NCBI GenBank assembly: GCA_003696425.1
Contig: RFHI01000259.1
Coordinates: 1-51,040 of the forward strand
DNA: 51,040 nucleotides
Reading direction: 5' to 3'
DNA from: Candidatus Dadabacteria bacterium
GTDB lineage: Bacteria > Bdellovibrionota_C > UBA2361 > J046
This document shows positions 34,367-42,941 of this stretch, piece by piece; position 1 is the first letter of the stretch, and the number at the start of each line of letters is the position of its first letter. The notes beneath the pieces were generated by a model that made no database searches, was not told the DNA's origin, and saw nothing but the letters and a program-made list of their open reading frames with translations. Made by a program: the position numbers and the translations under genes.

Positions 34367-35434
34367 TCAATGGGCAATCTTGTCCAAACCAAGCTCCCTG
34401 TAAAAGGGATCGAAGTTAAAGACAGCTTCAGCAAAACAGTCCAAAGCCTGGTCGTTATCGTGCTTATTTAAAGCTTCAAGGCCCTGCTCAAGGCGGGAGT
34501 TAATAAGTTCCAGGTTGTCCGGATTAAAGGTGATATAGCGGTTCTTACCGGAACGCGATGTTTTACGAAGTTCATACTGCTGAAGACTTGACACCAGATT
34601 GGCTACAGCTCCAAGTGTTTCTCCTTTTCTTAAAGAGATTAAGGCGCGTAAGGCCAGGGAGCGGGGACTCTCATCAAGGGTGTCTCCTAACTGCAAGCAC
34701 TCTAATGCAAGATCCAGGCTGCCGAGACTTATAAAGTGAGCAGCAAGGGTGTGGTAACAAAGAGCTGCGCACTCTTCCTGGTGAGAATCCCAAGCCTTAT
34801 CAGGAAAGAGCTCTTCTATATTGCAAATATTAACCGCGTTATGCAGGGCACGACTCAAACTTTGCTCATCAAGAGGCGCTGAATCCTGCCCTGATTCTGA
34901 ACAGGACGACCTGATTAGCTGCTGTCCGGAGTTCAAAGCTGCAATCATAGCCGCCATGATGAAATCTGTAGCATTCTCTATCTGAAGCTCTGAGTTTAGT
35001 GTTCCTTGCAGTTCTGTTGTGATGCTTATATGTGCTGCAGGAGCGCTTGGTCGTCTCATTATGTAACCAACCAGCATATCTGTATTATTGATCGGAAATT
35101 CAGGGGAGTTCCCTTCTATAGCTGTAAAGAGTAGGGCATCATTGGTAAGCTCGCTGGCTTCAGCGATTAATGCTTCAACGGCCTCGCTATTCCAGACAGC
35201 AGCATCAATAATCACAAGTCGGTTGGCGTTACCGTTGTTAGTTACATTTGAGATTGCCTCGAGTATTGAGACATGGGCCGGATTAAATACAACAACATCT
35301 TTTAACAGCCGATCCTGATTAATGGTACCAATAACGCTTACGTCACTTACAGCGTCCGCACCAGACAGACCGTTAATTACCTCTACGATCCGATTATCGT
35401 TAGCTCCGTTCTGAATAACAATAACGCTCGACAT
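34367..35434 (-). CDS. Uncharacterised protein with TPR-like C-terminus
   Basis: 355 residues, no signal peptide or membrane helix. The N-terminal half (about 1-150) begins MSSVIVIQNGANDNRIVEVI and includes RLVIIDAAVWNSEAVEALI; a GT2-like or receiver-like alpha/beta fold is possible but no DxD or catalytic motif is clear. The C-terminal half (about 220-350) has helical pairs matching the TPR pattern (CYHTLAAHFISLGSLDLALECLQLGD, shown here as a run of helices, then QGLEALNKHDNDQALDCFAEAVFNFDP). The ATG is preceded by AGAGG. It is the first gene of an operon with the two large membrane proteins and may be a cytoplasmic scaffold. I do not recognise a named family. Confidence 0.65.
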   Translation of the reverse strand: MSSVIVIQNGANDNRIVEVINGLSGADAVSDVSVIGTINQDRLLKDVVVFNPAHVSILEAISNVTNNGNANRLVIIDAAVWNSEAVEALIAEASELTNDALLFTAIEGNSPEFPINNTDMLVGYIMRRPSAPAAHISITTELQGTLNSELQIENATDFIMAAMIAALNSGQQLIRSSCSESGQDSAPLDEQSLSRALHNAVNICNIEELFPDKAWDSHQEECAALCYHTLAAHFISLGSLDLALECLQLGDTLDESPRSLALRALISLRKGETLGAVANLVSSLQQYELRKTSRSGKNRYITFNPDNLELINSRLEQGLEALNKHDNDQALDCFAEAVFNFDPFYRELGLDKIAH

Positions 35435-35937
35435 GACTAACCTCTAACTAACATAACACGCACTTCCTGTGCTGTCCCGTATTAAAATAGCTTTTCGCTG
35501 CCGTCCTGCAGCAATAATAACCTTCTTAGTGCTTTTTGATGCAGCGACCGAAAGAAAGGGTACAAAATTCAACTATTTTTAGACATCTACTTGAAATTAC
35601 AAACAAAAATTTTGCCTGTTACATGCAGTGGCTTCTGAGGCCAGGCAGTGGTTATTCTAGTAGAATGAATGTTTTAAAGATTTTTTTAAATGGATTAAGA
35701 ATGTTAGCTTGACTATTGAAAGCGGGGTCGGCGTGGGGTCACTTTATCATTTCTGGTTGTTTTAAAACCTAATAATATAAACGGGTAACAGGGTAGAGCA
35801 TCTTTATCGGCGGCACCGGTTCTAATTCGAATTTAACTTTTTTAGAAATTTGGTTTTAAGCCAGCGAGGGTGATTTGTTGTCTGCTATTAGGCGGAGGGG
35901 GACGAACCGTAAGTATTTATTTTAGCAGGAGCATCTC
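35435..35937. other. 503-bp divergent intergenic region
   Basis: It separates the minus-strand glycan-like operon from the CBS-pair gene. A 15-codon frame at 35665-35712 reads like the start of the CBS protein (VLKIFLNG against FKKVFLNG). A TTGACT at 35707-35712 has no partner -10 at the right distance. A short palindrome, GTTTTAAAAC, lies near 35758. I see no RNA gene. Confidence 0.4.
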
Positions 35938-36411
35938 GTGGAAACTTTTAAAAAAGTCTTTTTAAATGGGAATGTCAGGCATAGCAGCTTAATGAAACGT
36001 AAAATAAGTGACCTTTTTGATACGGGTATAGTTTCGATAAGCGCAGATGCGTCGTTGCATGATGCGTTGGAAAAGCTTATCGAATTTGATGCCCAGGAAG
36101 CGCTGGTTCAGGATTCGCCTGATACCATTGAAGGGGTTTTATATAAATCTTCTATTTTGAAGCTACTTGATACTCCGGGTAGTGATCCATTTAATTTTAA
36201 GGTTCGCAGTCTTGTCGATCGTCGTATGTGTCTTGAGCCTGATACTGCTACGTTTGGTGAGATTGTCTCAAGAATGGCGCTGGGGCTTTGCCGCTCAACA
36301 GTTGTCGTTGATCGGCTTGGCAGACCCGTTCAGATTTTAACACCCGCCAAGCTTTTATCGCTTCTCGGAGGAACTCACTATCCAGTTCCCGCTGAAAAGG
36401 CATACTCCTGA
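35938..36411 (+). CDS. CBS-domain-pair protein
   Basis: 157 residues from a GTG preceded by AGCAGGAGC. Two CBS-like motifs are visible: the first around KISDLFDTGIVSISADASLHDALEKLIEFDAQEALVQD (residues about 20-60, pattern only), the second around VRSLVDRRMCLEPDTATFGEIVSRM ... STVVVDRLGRPVQILTPAKLLSLL (about 90-145). CBS pairs bind adenine nucleotides and regulate attached enzymes; here no other domain is present, so a free-standing regulator is likely. It is monocistronic and converges on the tamB-tamA fusion gene. The target is unknown. Confidence 0.75.
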   Translation: METFKKVFLNGNVRHSSLMKRKISDLFDTGIVSISADASLHDALEKLIEFDAQEALVQDSPDTIEGVLYKSSILKLLDTPGSDPFNFKVRSLVDRRMCLEPDTATFGEIVSRMALGLCRSTVVVDRLGRPVQILTPAKLLSLLGGTHYPVPAEKAYS

Positions 36412-36588
36412 AACAGTGTGTCATTGTATTGTCTATGATTTCAGATTACGGAGATAGCTACCTTCAGAAAAACCAGGAGTATCATTAAATGTTACTTCCA
36501 CAGGTTCGTGTTCCCCGGTGTTTCTCCCCTCAATAGTGGCAAGCGCACATTACTTTGCTGATAAGGGAACGATTATACTCAGCGTTAG

Positions 36589-36621
36589 CTGCGTGTAAAA
36601 ACAAACTGCGCTGGCCAGCGC
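36589..36621 (-). terminator. Intrinsic terminator of the TamB-TamA fusion gene
   Basis: The 14-bp perfect palindrome GCGCTGGCCAGCGC (36608-36621) lies 30 bp beyond the stop of the minus-strand gene. On that strand it is followed by AGTTTGTTTTTA, giving a GC hairpin plus U-rich tail. This is the clearest terminator in the window. Confidence 0.6.
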
Positions 36622-36651
36622 TCAATGTGCAGCCGGCACGCTGGTGCATTA

Positions 36652-39600
36652 TTAAAACGCACTTCCTATGCTGAAGTGGAAACGAAACGACGGCTCACCA
36701 GCGCGCTCATCGAGCGGATGACCTATGTCAAAACCGATTGGACCAATTGGTGAGAGATAACGAATTCCAATTCCAGCGCTTTCCCTCAGATCCCCGGAAG
36801 ATATCGAGCGATCCTTTAAGAAGACCGTGCCTGCATCAAAGAAGCCGATTAAAGAGGTGAAATCATTTAATCTGTAACGAAGCTCTGTGTTTTGCTGCAG
36901 CAGTAAATCCCCACCAATAACGCTCCCAGCGACTCCGCGCGGTCCAAGTGAGTTTTCCCTGAATCCTCGGACTGAAGTTCGACCACCGAGATAATATCTC
37001 TGACTTATAGGAACATTGTCTGTGCCGTTAAATGTCCACAGTGATCCGGCTCTGGAGTTAAATGCAAAAGAGATACGGCGATCAAATAAAGGTAGTGGTT
37101 TAATAAAAGAAAATTTACCCTCCAGTCCAAAATAACTTGCATCAGAACCTAATTTTTTGGTGGCCAGCAATGCATCTAGCGAGAGATTAAACCCACGCGT
37201 TGGATTAAGGCGGCTATCACGACGGTCATAGTTTAAAGATGCGCTAACGAAACTGAGCTTGACTGTACCGGTATCGAACTTTCCAATAACTGCATCAGGG
37301 GAGACGTTATCAAGGTTCTCTTCAAGTAAAGTGTGGCCAAGAGATAGATCAAAATCATCACTAAAGGATCTTAATACGAACGAAGTCAGCGAGATGCGGT
37401 CAAGATCAAATTCCTGATTAGCAAGTTCCAGCTTTTGATATCTGAGATCTTCTGTTAGCCGGTAATTACTATCAAACAAAAATGGGTCTGAATAACGCAG
37501 ACTTGCAATGCCTTCAGTTACAGACGCGACAGTAGGGTCATAATAAAGATCGGCTCTCATAGCAAGGCCGCGGCCATCTGCAAAAATACCGCGATCTGTA
37601 AATTCGCCAAAAAGATGTGTTCCAAATTCAGAGTGGACACCGCCACCGATTTCAAGTGTATGGAGCGAACGCTCTATAACTGTGACTGTCAGCTGCTCAG
37701 TTGGCTGATCAAGAGAGCCGTCGGACGGTTCAAATTGAACTCGTGAAAATAATCCCAGTCGCAATAATCGCTTACGCGATAGATCAATTAACTCCTGATC
37801 CCACGGGTCTCCCGCTTGCACCAATAGTCGACTTTTAATTACTGAAACATCAATATTTTGAGCGCCCTTAATAATAATAGAGCTTATCCTTGTCCGCTTG
37901 CCGGGATTGATTAAGAGAACAGCCGGTTCATTGGAAGCCTTCATCTGAGTAGTTATTTCGGCCTTCAAGTAGCCGGCACGTATAAGTTTTTCAAGCAGTG
38001 TTTCAATATAGCTATTGATTTTTGGCACTGAAATGGGTTTATCAGGTTTTTTCGGTAGTTGAATTTTATCGGGCCAGTTTTCAGTTATTATTTTGCTGGC
38101 TATCAGCCTGTCCCCTTCGGAAATGTGATAAATGATTTTTACACTTCGCTCGTCTTGATTAGGTACGATTCGATACTTAACCATCGCTGCAGGAAACCCC
38201 TGCCAGACATAAACCTCTTTAATCGCCTCACTGTTGTGTCTTAGCATTTCATCTACAGCAAACTCAGGGCTTAAAATATCATCGCTAAATTCTGGAAAGC
38301 GCTCTTCGATCAACTTCGAGAGATTTTCCGAACTTAGCGACTTATTTCCTTTAAACTCAACTCCTGAAACCGGGACGCGCTCTTCTTCTATGATATTTAT
38401 CCTGTAATTTATACGATTATCAGTGCTAACATCCCTGGTGTAGCTAATGGTTGCATAAAGGTAGCCGGCTTCTCGGTATAGTCGTTCAATATTTTCAATT
38501 AATATATTGATTGTGTTAGCACCAAATGGTTGTTTGCGTTTAAAAAGATTAATGGTGTTTAGGAAATCGTTTGCAGAGAATACCGTGTTGCCGCTGAAAT
38601 AAAAGCTCACCGGCGCACCACTATAAACACTGAGCACAAGCTTGGCTCTGGAGCCGCGCAGTTTTTTATACTCTGCTGAAACGCGTGCCCCAATGAAACC
38701 TTCAGAGCGTAATTTGTGTAAGACCAAATTCTGGATTTTGGTCAGATACTGGCGAGTAGCGACTGTGTTTTTTGCTGGTTGATCTACAATGTTATTAACA
38801 AACTTAGGGAGGTTTTCACCTCTTATTATAATTTTAGAAATTGTATAAATTGTACCTTCCTTAACGGTTATAGATAGTTTTTTGCAATAGTCTCCCCCAA
38901 GCTCGCACTTGACCAGAGCAATAGCATCCATGTATCCGGTATTGTGGTAATAATCTTCAATGCTGCGTTTGATCTTATCAAGAGCGCTTTCAGGTATACG
39001 CGATGTGTTGTTTAGCCTTAAATGTGTAAGCAGCTTTCCCCTTGAAATGGCTTTATTGCCATTAATGTTTATTTCTAAAAGTTTTTTCTGCGAGCTTAAA
39101 ATAGTGTATGTTAGGTCAAGGGCCAGTGCATCACGCTGATTATTGTCGACTGTTTGCAACATGCCGGCAAGATTCAATTCATCAGTAAGATCGTAGCTTA
39201 GGACCAGGGACGATTCGGAGTTGGCCGCACTGATAAAGCTCTTGGCAATTATTGCAAGCCGGTTGCTAAGATTTTTTTGTGCTATTATTTGAGGTTCAAT
39301 AACGCCACGACGTCTGTTGTAATTAGGTTCAAGTGAAAGTGTGTCAATAGATGTCAGTCGTGAGAACAGCGCGCCGAGTAGAGAGCTTTCTGAGGAATCT
39401 TCTGCATCCAGGAGAAGAGGCTCGAAATCCCGCTCTGCTGAGCCTGCTCTGGTTTGCCTTATATCCCGCCCGCCAGTCGTAATTAAGGTTAGCAGTTCTT
39501 TTTGAGAATATGGGCTGTCAGAACTTAGTTCAATCGTAGGCGACGTTAGTGGTCCGTGTGCTTCGAGAATAACAAGAATATTATCCCCTTCTCTCGATCT

Positions 39601-42354
39601 AACATAAGTTTCGGCAAGCATGTTTAATTCTGGTTCCCTGGTTGCAGGTGAAAACCTGATTTCTCCCGAGGTAATCTCGAAACGCCTGCCCTTTAAACCT
39701 AACCACCCCCTGAGAGAATTCATTGTACCGCTAATGCGCGGCTTGTCGAGCGTCCCACCTATATGAACGTCTGCCCGGAATTCAGCTCCCAGCCAGTTGG
39801 TGAGAATAAAAATATTTCGGCCGGCAGTAAGTGAAACATCCAGATCCAGTGATGGAAGAGCATTTAACTTGATCTGTGAAGACCTGTTTGTAATCAGATA
39901 GTCTCTAATGGTTTCAACCAGCGTGAGTAAATCAAACTTGCGTTTAAACTCCGCATTTTCTATCTCAATTTCGCCGGCGATAGCTGTTCGTCCCAACTCA
40001 TTTTGAGTTAAAGATAAAGAGCCTGATAGTATAACAGGTGTCTCTTCAAGCAGCTCCAAAGACATATTTGAAAACTTTAGATCACAAAAAGATTTTTCGA
40101 ATGTAAGTGGGAAAATTTCAGCTGCAATTTGAAAGCGCCCGCCATTAAGCAATCCAGTAAGCTTTTTAACCTTTATAAATTTCTGGCTAAGAACGATATC
40201 ACCGCTGATATCGTGCGAACTTATATTGGCAGATTCTATAGAGAGCTCGCCGTTGTTAACGGTAAATGAACCGCTTAGTTGCGGATTATCTAAAGATCCG
40301 TTTATAGTAGCATGCCCTTTAATGTTACCTCTTATATCATCCACGTTAGGCAGGAGTGGCAAAAGAGTAGCAAGTTTCAGTTTGCCGGCTAATTCGATTT
40401 GATACCCTGATTTTTGGCTGATACTTCCATCCAGAACAAAGTGACTCTGTTCTCCGCTAAGCACAATCTTATTGAGAGTAAACCTTCCTGACTGAATTGG
40501 CAGTTTTGTAGGGTTCTTCAACGAGACAGTATAGGGTTTGCAGCCAATCTCGATATTATTAAGATCAATCGAGCCATCTCCAGCCAGCACAGCCTGTAAC
40601 GGAAAATTATAATTAAGATCAGCAGAGATTCTTACGCACTGAAGCTCAGGATTATATTCTTTTGGTTTAAATTCGTTTAATATTAACGAGAGTGTCCCAC
40701 GGTTGCGATTTTTAGCGGTAACTGTGATTTTTGAGCTAATGGAGCCACTCTGATTTGAAAGGTTTAGAGTAAGTATTCCTGAGGTTAATTTTAGATCGCT
40801 ATTCAGTGCAGCTTCCCCCTTAAAATGCCTCGAAGCAACTTTGAGTCTGGCGTTGAGAGATAGCCCGCTAAAGTTTAACGCTCCGCTACCCGAACCACTG
40901 CCTGTTATGAAAATCGGCTCTCTGAACAGCAGATCTTGTTCAGGTAAAAATGACAGATATAAGGGAAGGGCGTCTGTTTTAAAATTCAACTTCTGTAGCG
41001 TAGGTGAATCAGTCAAAATCACATTGCCGCTGGCAGAGAGCTTATCTTTATTTAGGCTGTCGGTTAGTAAAAAATTAAGATGCGCACCTTTGACACTAAG
41101 CTGAAGCAGTAAATTCTTTAACATCATTCCAGTGTATCTGACTGTTTTAACGCTGGATCGCCACTTCCAGACCGGCTCATCTAACTTGCCTCCAAGCTTT
41201 AACATGCCGCTGATACCTGAGATCTCTCCATCAGGAAGTTTAATGCTGCCAATTTCTATATGTACGGCTCCCCGCAATTCATCGTCATTAAGCTTCAATG
41301 GTTGCTGAAGTTTTAGCGCCGCTAACGGCCCAATGCCGTTAAGAGTCTCTATCGAACCTAGCGGTTTGCCGTGATTAGTATCAAACTTAAAACTTCCATT
41401 AACTTTCTCCAGATCGAAAAGTTTAAGTGTGCCAGCAAAAATGCCCGCTGATTCCTTCGCGGGTAATGAGAACTTCCCTTTGAGCGCCGGACTGCCAAGC
41501 GTGCCCCCAAGCGAGGCACTTCCTTCGATATTACTGTGAATCATTTCAGGTGCTCCCAGAGCGCGCTGATCGAGAAAAAAGCGTACTTTTCCGGACAGGG
41601 AGTTCCCCTGATCTGTTAACGACCTTGCTATTATGTCCACACGGGACTTAAAACGGGTCAGAAAAATTTTACTAAAATCAATCAAGCTATCATAAATTTC
41701 AAAGGTCGAGTGTACTTCGCCGAGATAAATTGCTGTGGGTTCCTGGCTCTGCCTGTGTTTAGTTAACTCCAGCGAGAGTTTTTTTATAAACGGAGAAAGC
41801 ACAAAATTGTTACGTTTATTTCTGATCATTTTCAGACCCACACCAGAACCCCTGAGAGTTGAGCGGCTAAATGGCTCGCTGAAGGCGGAATCTATAACTG
41901 TCAGGTTGTGGAGTTTTAGCTTAATGAGCGGAGCTTTGCCGGACGACGATGGTTCAGATAGATGGTCAATAAACTTAAAGGTTGGACTTTCGGGGCCGAC
42001 CCCATCAGCGTAGCCGTTAATCAGTTTCAGTTCATCAAGGTGAATTACATGCTTAAAAATATCTCTCAGGCTGAAACTGGCAGTGATTATCGGAAAGTTA
42101 AGAGCTTTATGGCCATCTGCAATTATGGCTGCATTTTGAGCTTTAGCCCTGAGTGTGATCAGTGACAGGCTAACAGTGTCTACTTTAAATTCGCATTCGC
42201 ACGATGCAGCTACTTCGTCGGCCAGCAGGTCAACAAGCTCAAGTGCCAGATAACGCTTAAGACCTAGGATAGAAAATCCTATTAAAACACCAAACACAAG
42301 CCCGGCCATAGCCAGTCTGGTTCCGCCTCTTTTTTTATAAATTGTGTTTGGCAT
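36652..42354 (-). CDS. tamB-tamA: Giant TamB-TamA fusion: AsmA/TamB (DUF490) protein joined to POTRA and Omp85 barrel
   Basis: 1900 residues in one frame. One inner-membrane helix (about 14-32) leads to a long beta-rich TamB region. Its DUF490 end is at about 880-1090 (SGTMNSLRGWLGLKGRRFEI, SSDSPYSQKELLTLI, then ELNLAGMLQTVDNNQRDALA). Six POTRA-like repeats follow, starting near 1092, 1172, 1250, 1329, 1418 and 1488. The Omp85/TamA-type barrel runs from about 1563 to 1900, with RDSRLNPTRGF, the lid motif GGRTSVRGF (near 1793-1798) and a C-terminal aromatic strand. TamA in the outer membrane and TamB in the inner membrane normally work as two proteins for outer-membrane protein insertion or lipid transport. 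Here one chain would span the periplasm. Confidence 0.9.
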   Translation of the reverse strand: MPNTIYKKRGGTRLAMAGLVFGVLIGFSILGLKRYLALELVDLLADEVAASCECEFKVDTVSLSLITLRAKAQNAAIIADGHKALNFPIITASFSLRDIFKHVIHLDELKLINGYADGVGPESPTFKFIDHLSEPSSSGKAPLIKLKLHNLTVIDSAFSEPFSRSTLRGSGVGLKMIRNKRNNFVLSPFIKKLSLELTKHRQSQEPTAIYLGEVHSTFEIYDSLIDFSKIFLTRFKSRVDIIARSLTDQGNSLSGKVRFFLDQRALGAPEMIHSNIEGSASLGGTLGSPALKGKFSLPAKESAGIFAGTLKLFDLEKVNGSFKFDTNHGKPLGSIETLNGIGPLAALKLQQPLKLNDDELRGAVHIEIGSIKLPDGEISGISGMLKLGGKLDEPVWKWRSSVKTVRYTGMMLKNLLLQLSVKGAHLNFLLTDSLNKDKLSASGNVILTDSPTLQKLNFKTDALPLYLSFLPEQDLLFREPIFITGSGSGSGALNFSGLSLNARLKVASRHFKGEAALNSDLKLTSGILTLNLSNQSGSISSKITVTAKNRNRGTLSLILNEFKPKEYNPELQCVRISADLNYNFPLQAVLAGDGSIDLNNIEIGCKPYTVSLKNPTKLPIQSGRFTLNKIVLSGEQSHFVLDGSISQKSGYQIELAGKLKLATLLPLLPNVDDIRGNIKGHATINGSLDNPQLSGSFTVNNGELSIESANISSHDISGDIVLSQKFIKVKKLTGLLNGGRFQIAAEIFPLTFEKSFCDLKFSNMSLELLEETPVILSGSLSLTQNELGRTAIAGEIEIENAEFKRKFDLLTLVETIRDYLITNRSSQIKLNALPSLDLDVSLTAGRNIFILTNWLGAEFRADVHIGGTLDKPRISGTMNSLRGWLGLKGRRFEITSGEIRFSPATREPELNMLAETYVRSREGDNILVILEAHGPLTSPTIELSSDSPYSQKELLTLITTGGRDIRQTRAGSAERDFEPLLLDAEDSSESSLLGALFSRLTSIDTLSLEPNYNRRRGVIEPQIIAQKNLSNRLAIIAKSFISAANSESSLVLSYDLTDELNLAGMLQTVDNNQRDALALDLTYTILSSQKKLLEININGNKAISRGKLLTHLRLNNTSRIPESALDKIKRSIEDYYHNTGYMDAIALVKCELGGDYCKKLSITVKEGTIYTISKIIIRGENLPKFVNNIVDQPAKNTVATRQYLTKIQNLVLHKLRSEGFIGARVSAEYKKLRGSRAKLVLSVYSGAPVSFYFSGNTVFSANDFLNTINLFKRKQPFGANTINILIENIERLYREAGYLYATISYTRDVSTDNRINYRINIIEEERVPVSGVEFKGNKSLSSENLSKLIEERFPEFSDDILSPEFAVDEMLRHNSEAIKEVYVWQGFPAAMVKYRIVPNQDERSVKIIYHISEGDRLIASKIITENWPDKIQLPKKPDKPISVPKINSYIETLLEKLIRAGYLKAEITTQMKASNEPAVLLINPGKRTRISSIIIKGAQNIDVSVIKSRLLVQAGDPWDQELIDLSRKRLLRLGLFSRVQFEPSDGSLDQPTEQLTVTVIERSLHTLEIGGGVHSEFGTHLFGEFTDRGIFADGRGLAMRADLYYDPTVASVTEGIASLRYSDPFLFDSNYRLTEDLRYQKLELANQEFDLDRISLTSFVLRSFSDDFDLSLGHTLLEENLDNVSPDAVIGKFDTGTVKLSFVSASLNYDRRDSRLNPTRGFNLSLDALLATKKLGSDASYFGLEGKFSFIKPLPLFDRRISFAFNSRAGSLWTFNGTDNVPISQRYYLGGRTSVRGFRENSLGPRGVAGSVIGGDLLLQQNTELRYRLNDFTSLIGFFDAGTVFLKDRSISSGDLRESAGIGIRYLSPIGPIGFDIGHPLDERAGEPSFRFHFSIGSAF

Positions 42355-42386
42355 TGATTTTACAACTGTAAATATCCAGGGACTGG

Positions 42387-42414
42387 TAGATAGTAAAAGA
42401 GCTCACAAAGTTAA
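42387..42414 (-). promoter_or_regulatory. Possible promoter of the TamB-TamA gene
   Basis: On the minus strand, TTAACT (42414-42409) and TATCTA (42392-42387) are 16 bp apart, four of six matches each, about 33 nt before the ATG. Confidence 0.27.
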
Positions 42415-42820
42415 ACCAGTGGTAGGATGGGCAGTGCGGCGGCGATAATATTCTGAAAATCCAGAAAATACAAACAGGGTTTTAAATAACAAAATATTCC
42501 TGACTGGCTGTCACTGATGAGGGGCTGTTTTAGTTTAAGTCTGTAGATCGAAAGTTCGAGTTTCTTATCGGGGCTGAATATTTTGAAAGGTCGAAAGGTT
42601 ATGAGACTTGCAAAAGATTCGTCTGCCGTGTCCACAATAGAGCTAGCGCGCCTAAATGAAGTCACTGATGATTATAAGGTGATAACAGCTGCTTGGGGAC
42701 ATTAAGAGTTAAGATTAACCCCCGCTTGATTAGCCTGCTATGTACGTAAGCGTTGGCGTAAACGCGAAATATTTATGCTGACGTCGGTGAATTTTTATTT
42801 CTTGTTTCTGTAACAGATTC

Positions 42821-42826
42821 TATAAT
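42821..42826 (+). promoter_or_regulatory. Possible -10 element for the PilB-like/receiver gene
   Basis: TATAAT at 42821-42826, 115 bp before the TTG start, in AT-rich DNA. The -35 position reads TTTCTT, a weak match, so the promoter may need an activator or another sigma factor. Confidence 0.3.
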
Positions 42827-42941
42827 TAATTATTTTATTTATAGTAAGTTATAGTCATTGGCTGCGTAAACTCTGTTCGGGGATATGCTGCTGGCTGCAT
42901 TAAGAAGTTGTGAACGTATGTAAATATAACGGAGAAGCCCT

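Larger units (their letters stand above)
42355..42941. other. 587-bp divergent intergenic region
   Basis: It lies between the TamB-TamA gene (minus) and the PilB-like/receiver gene (plus). It contains candidate promoters on both strands (42387-42414 minus; TATAAT at 42821-42826 plus), a small hairpin GCGTT-GGCGTA-AACGC (42750-42765), and a 34-codon plus-strand frame at 42601-42705 with GAAAGG upstream. That frame has no recognisable product and I do not call it a gene. No known RNA family was recognised. Confidence 0.4.

Noticed and set aside
42411-42665. 84-codon minus-strand frame upstream of the TamB-TamA gene
   Set aside because: No ribosome-binding site or family match; it overlaps the candidate promoter of that gene.
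42601-42705. 34-codon plus-strand frame with GAAAGG upstream
   Set aside because: Too short and without homology to call a gene; kept only as a remark on the intergenic region.
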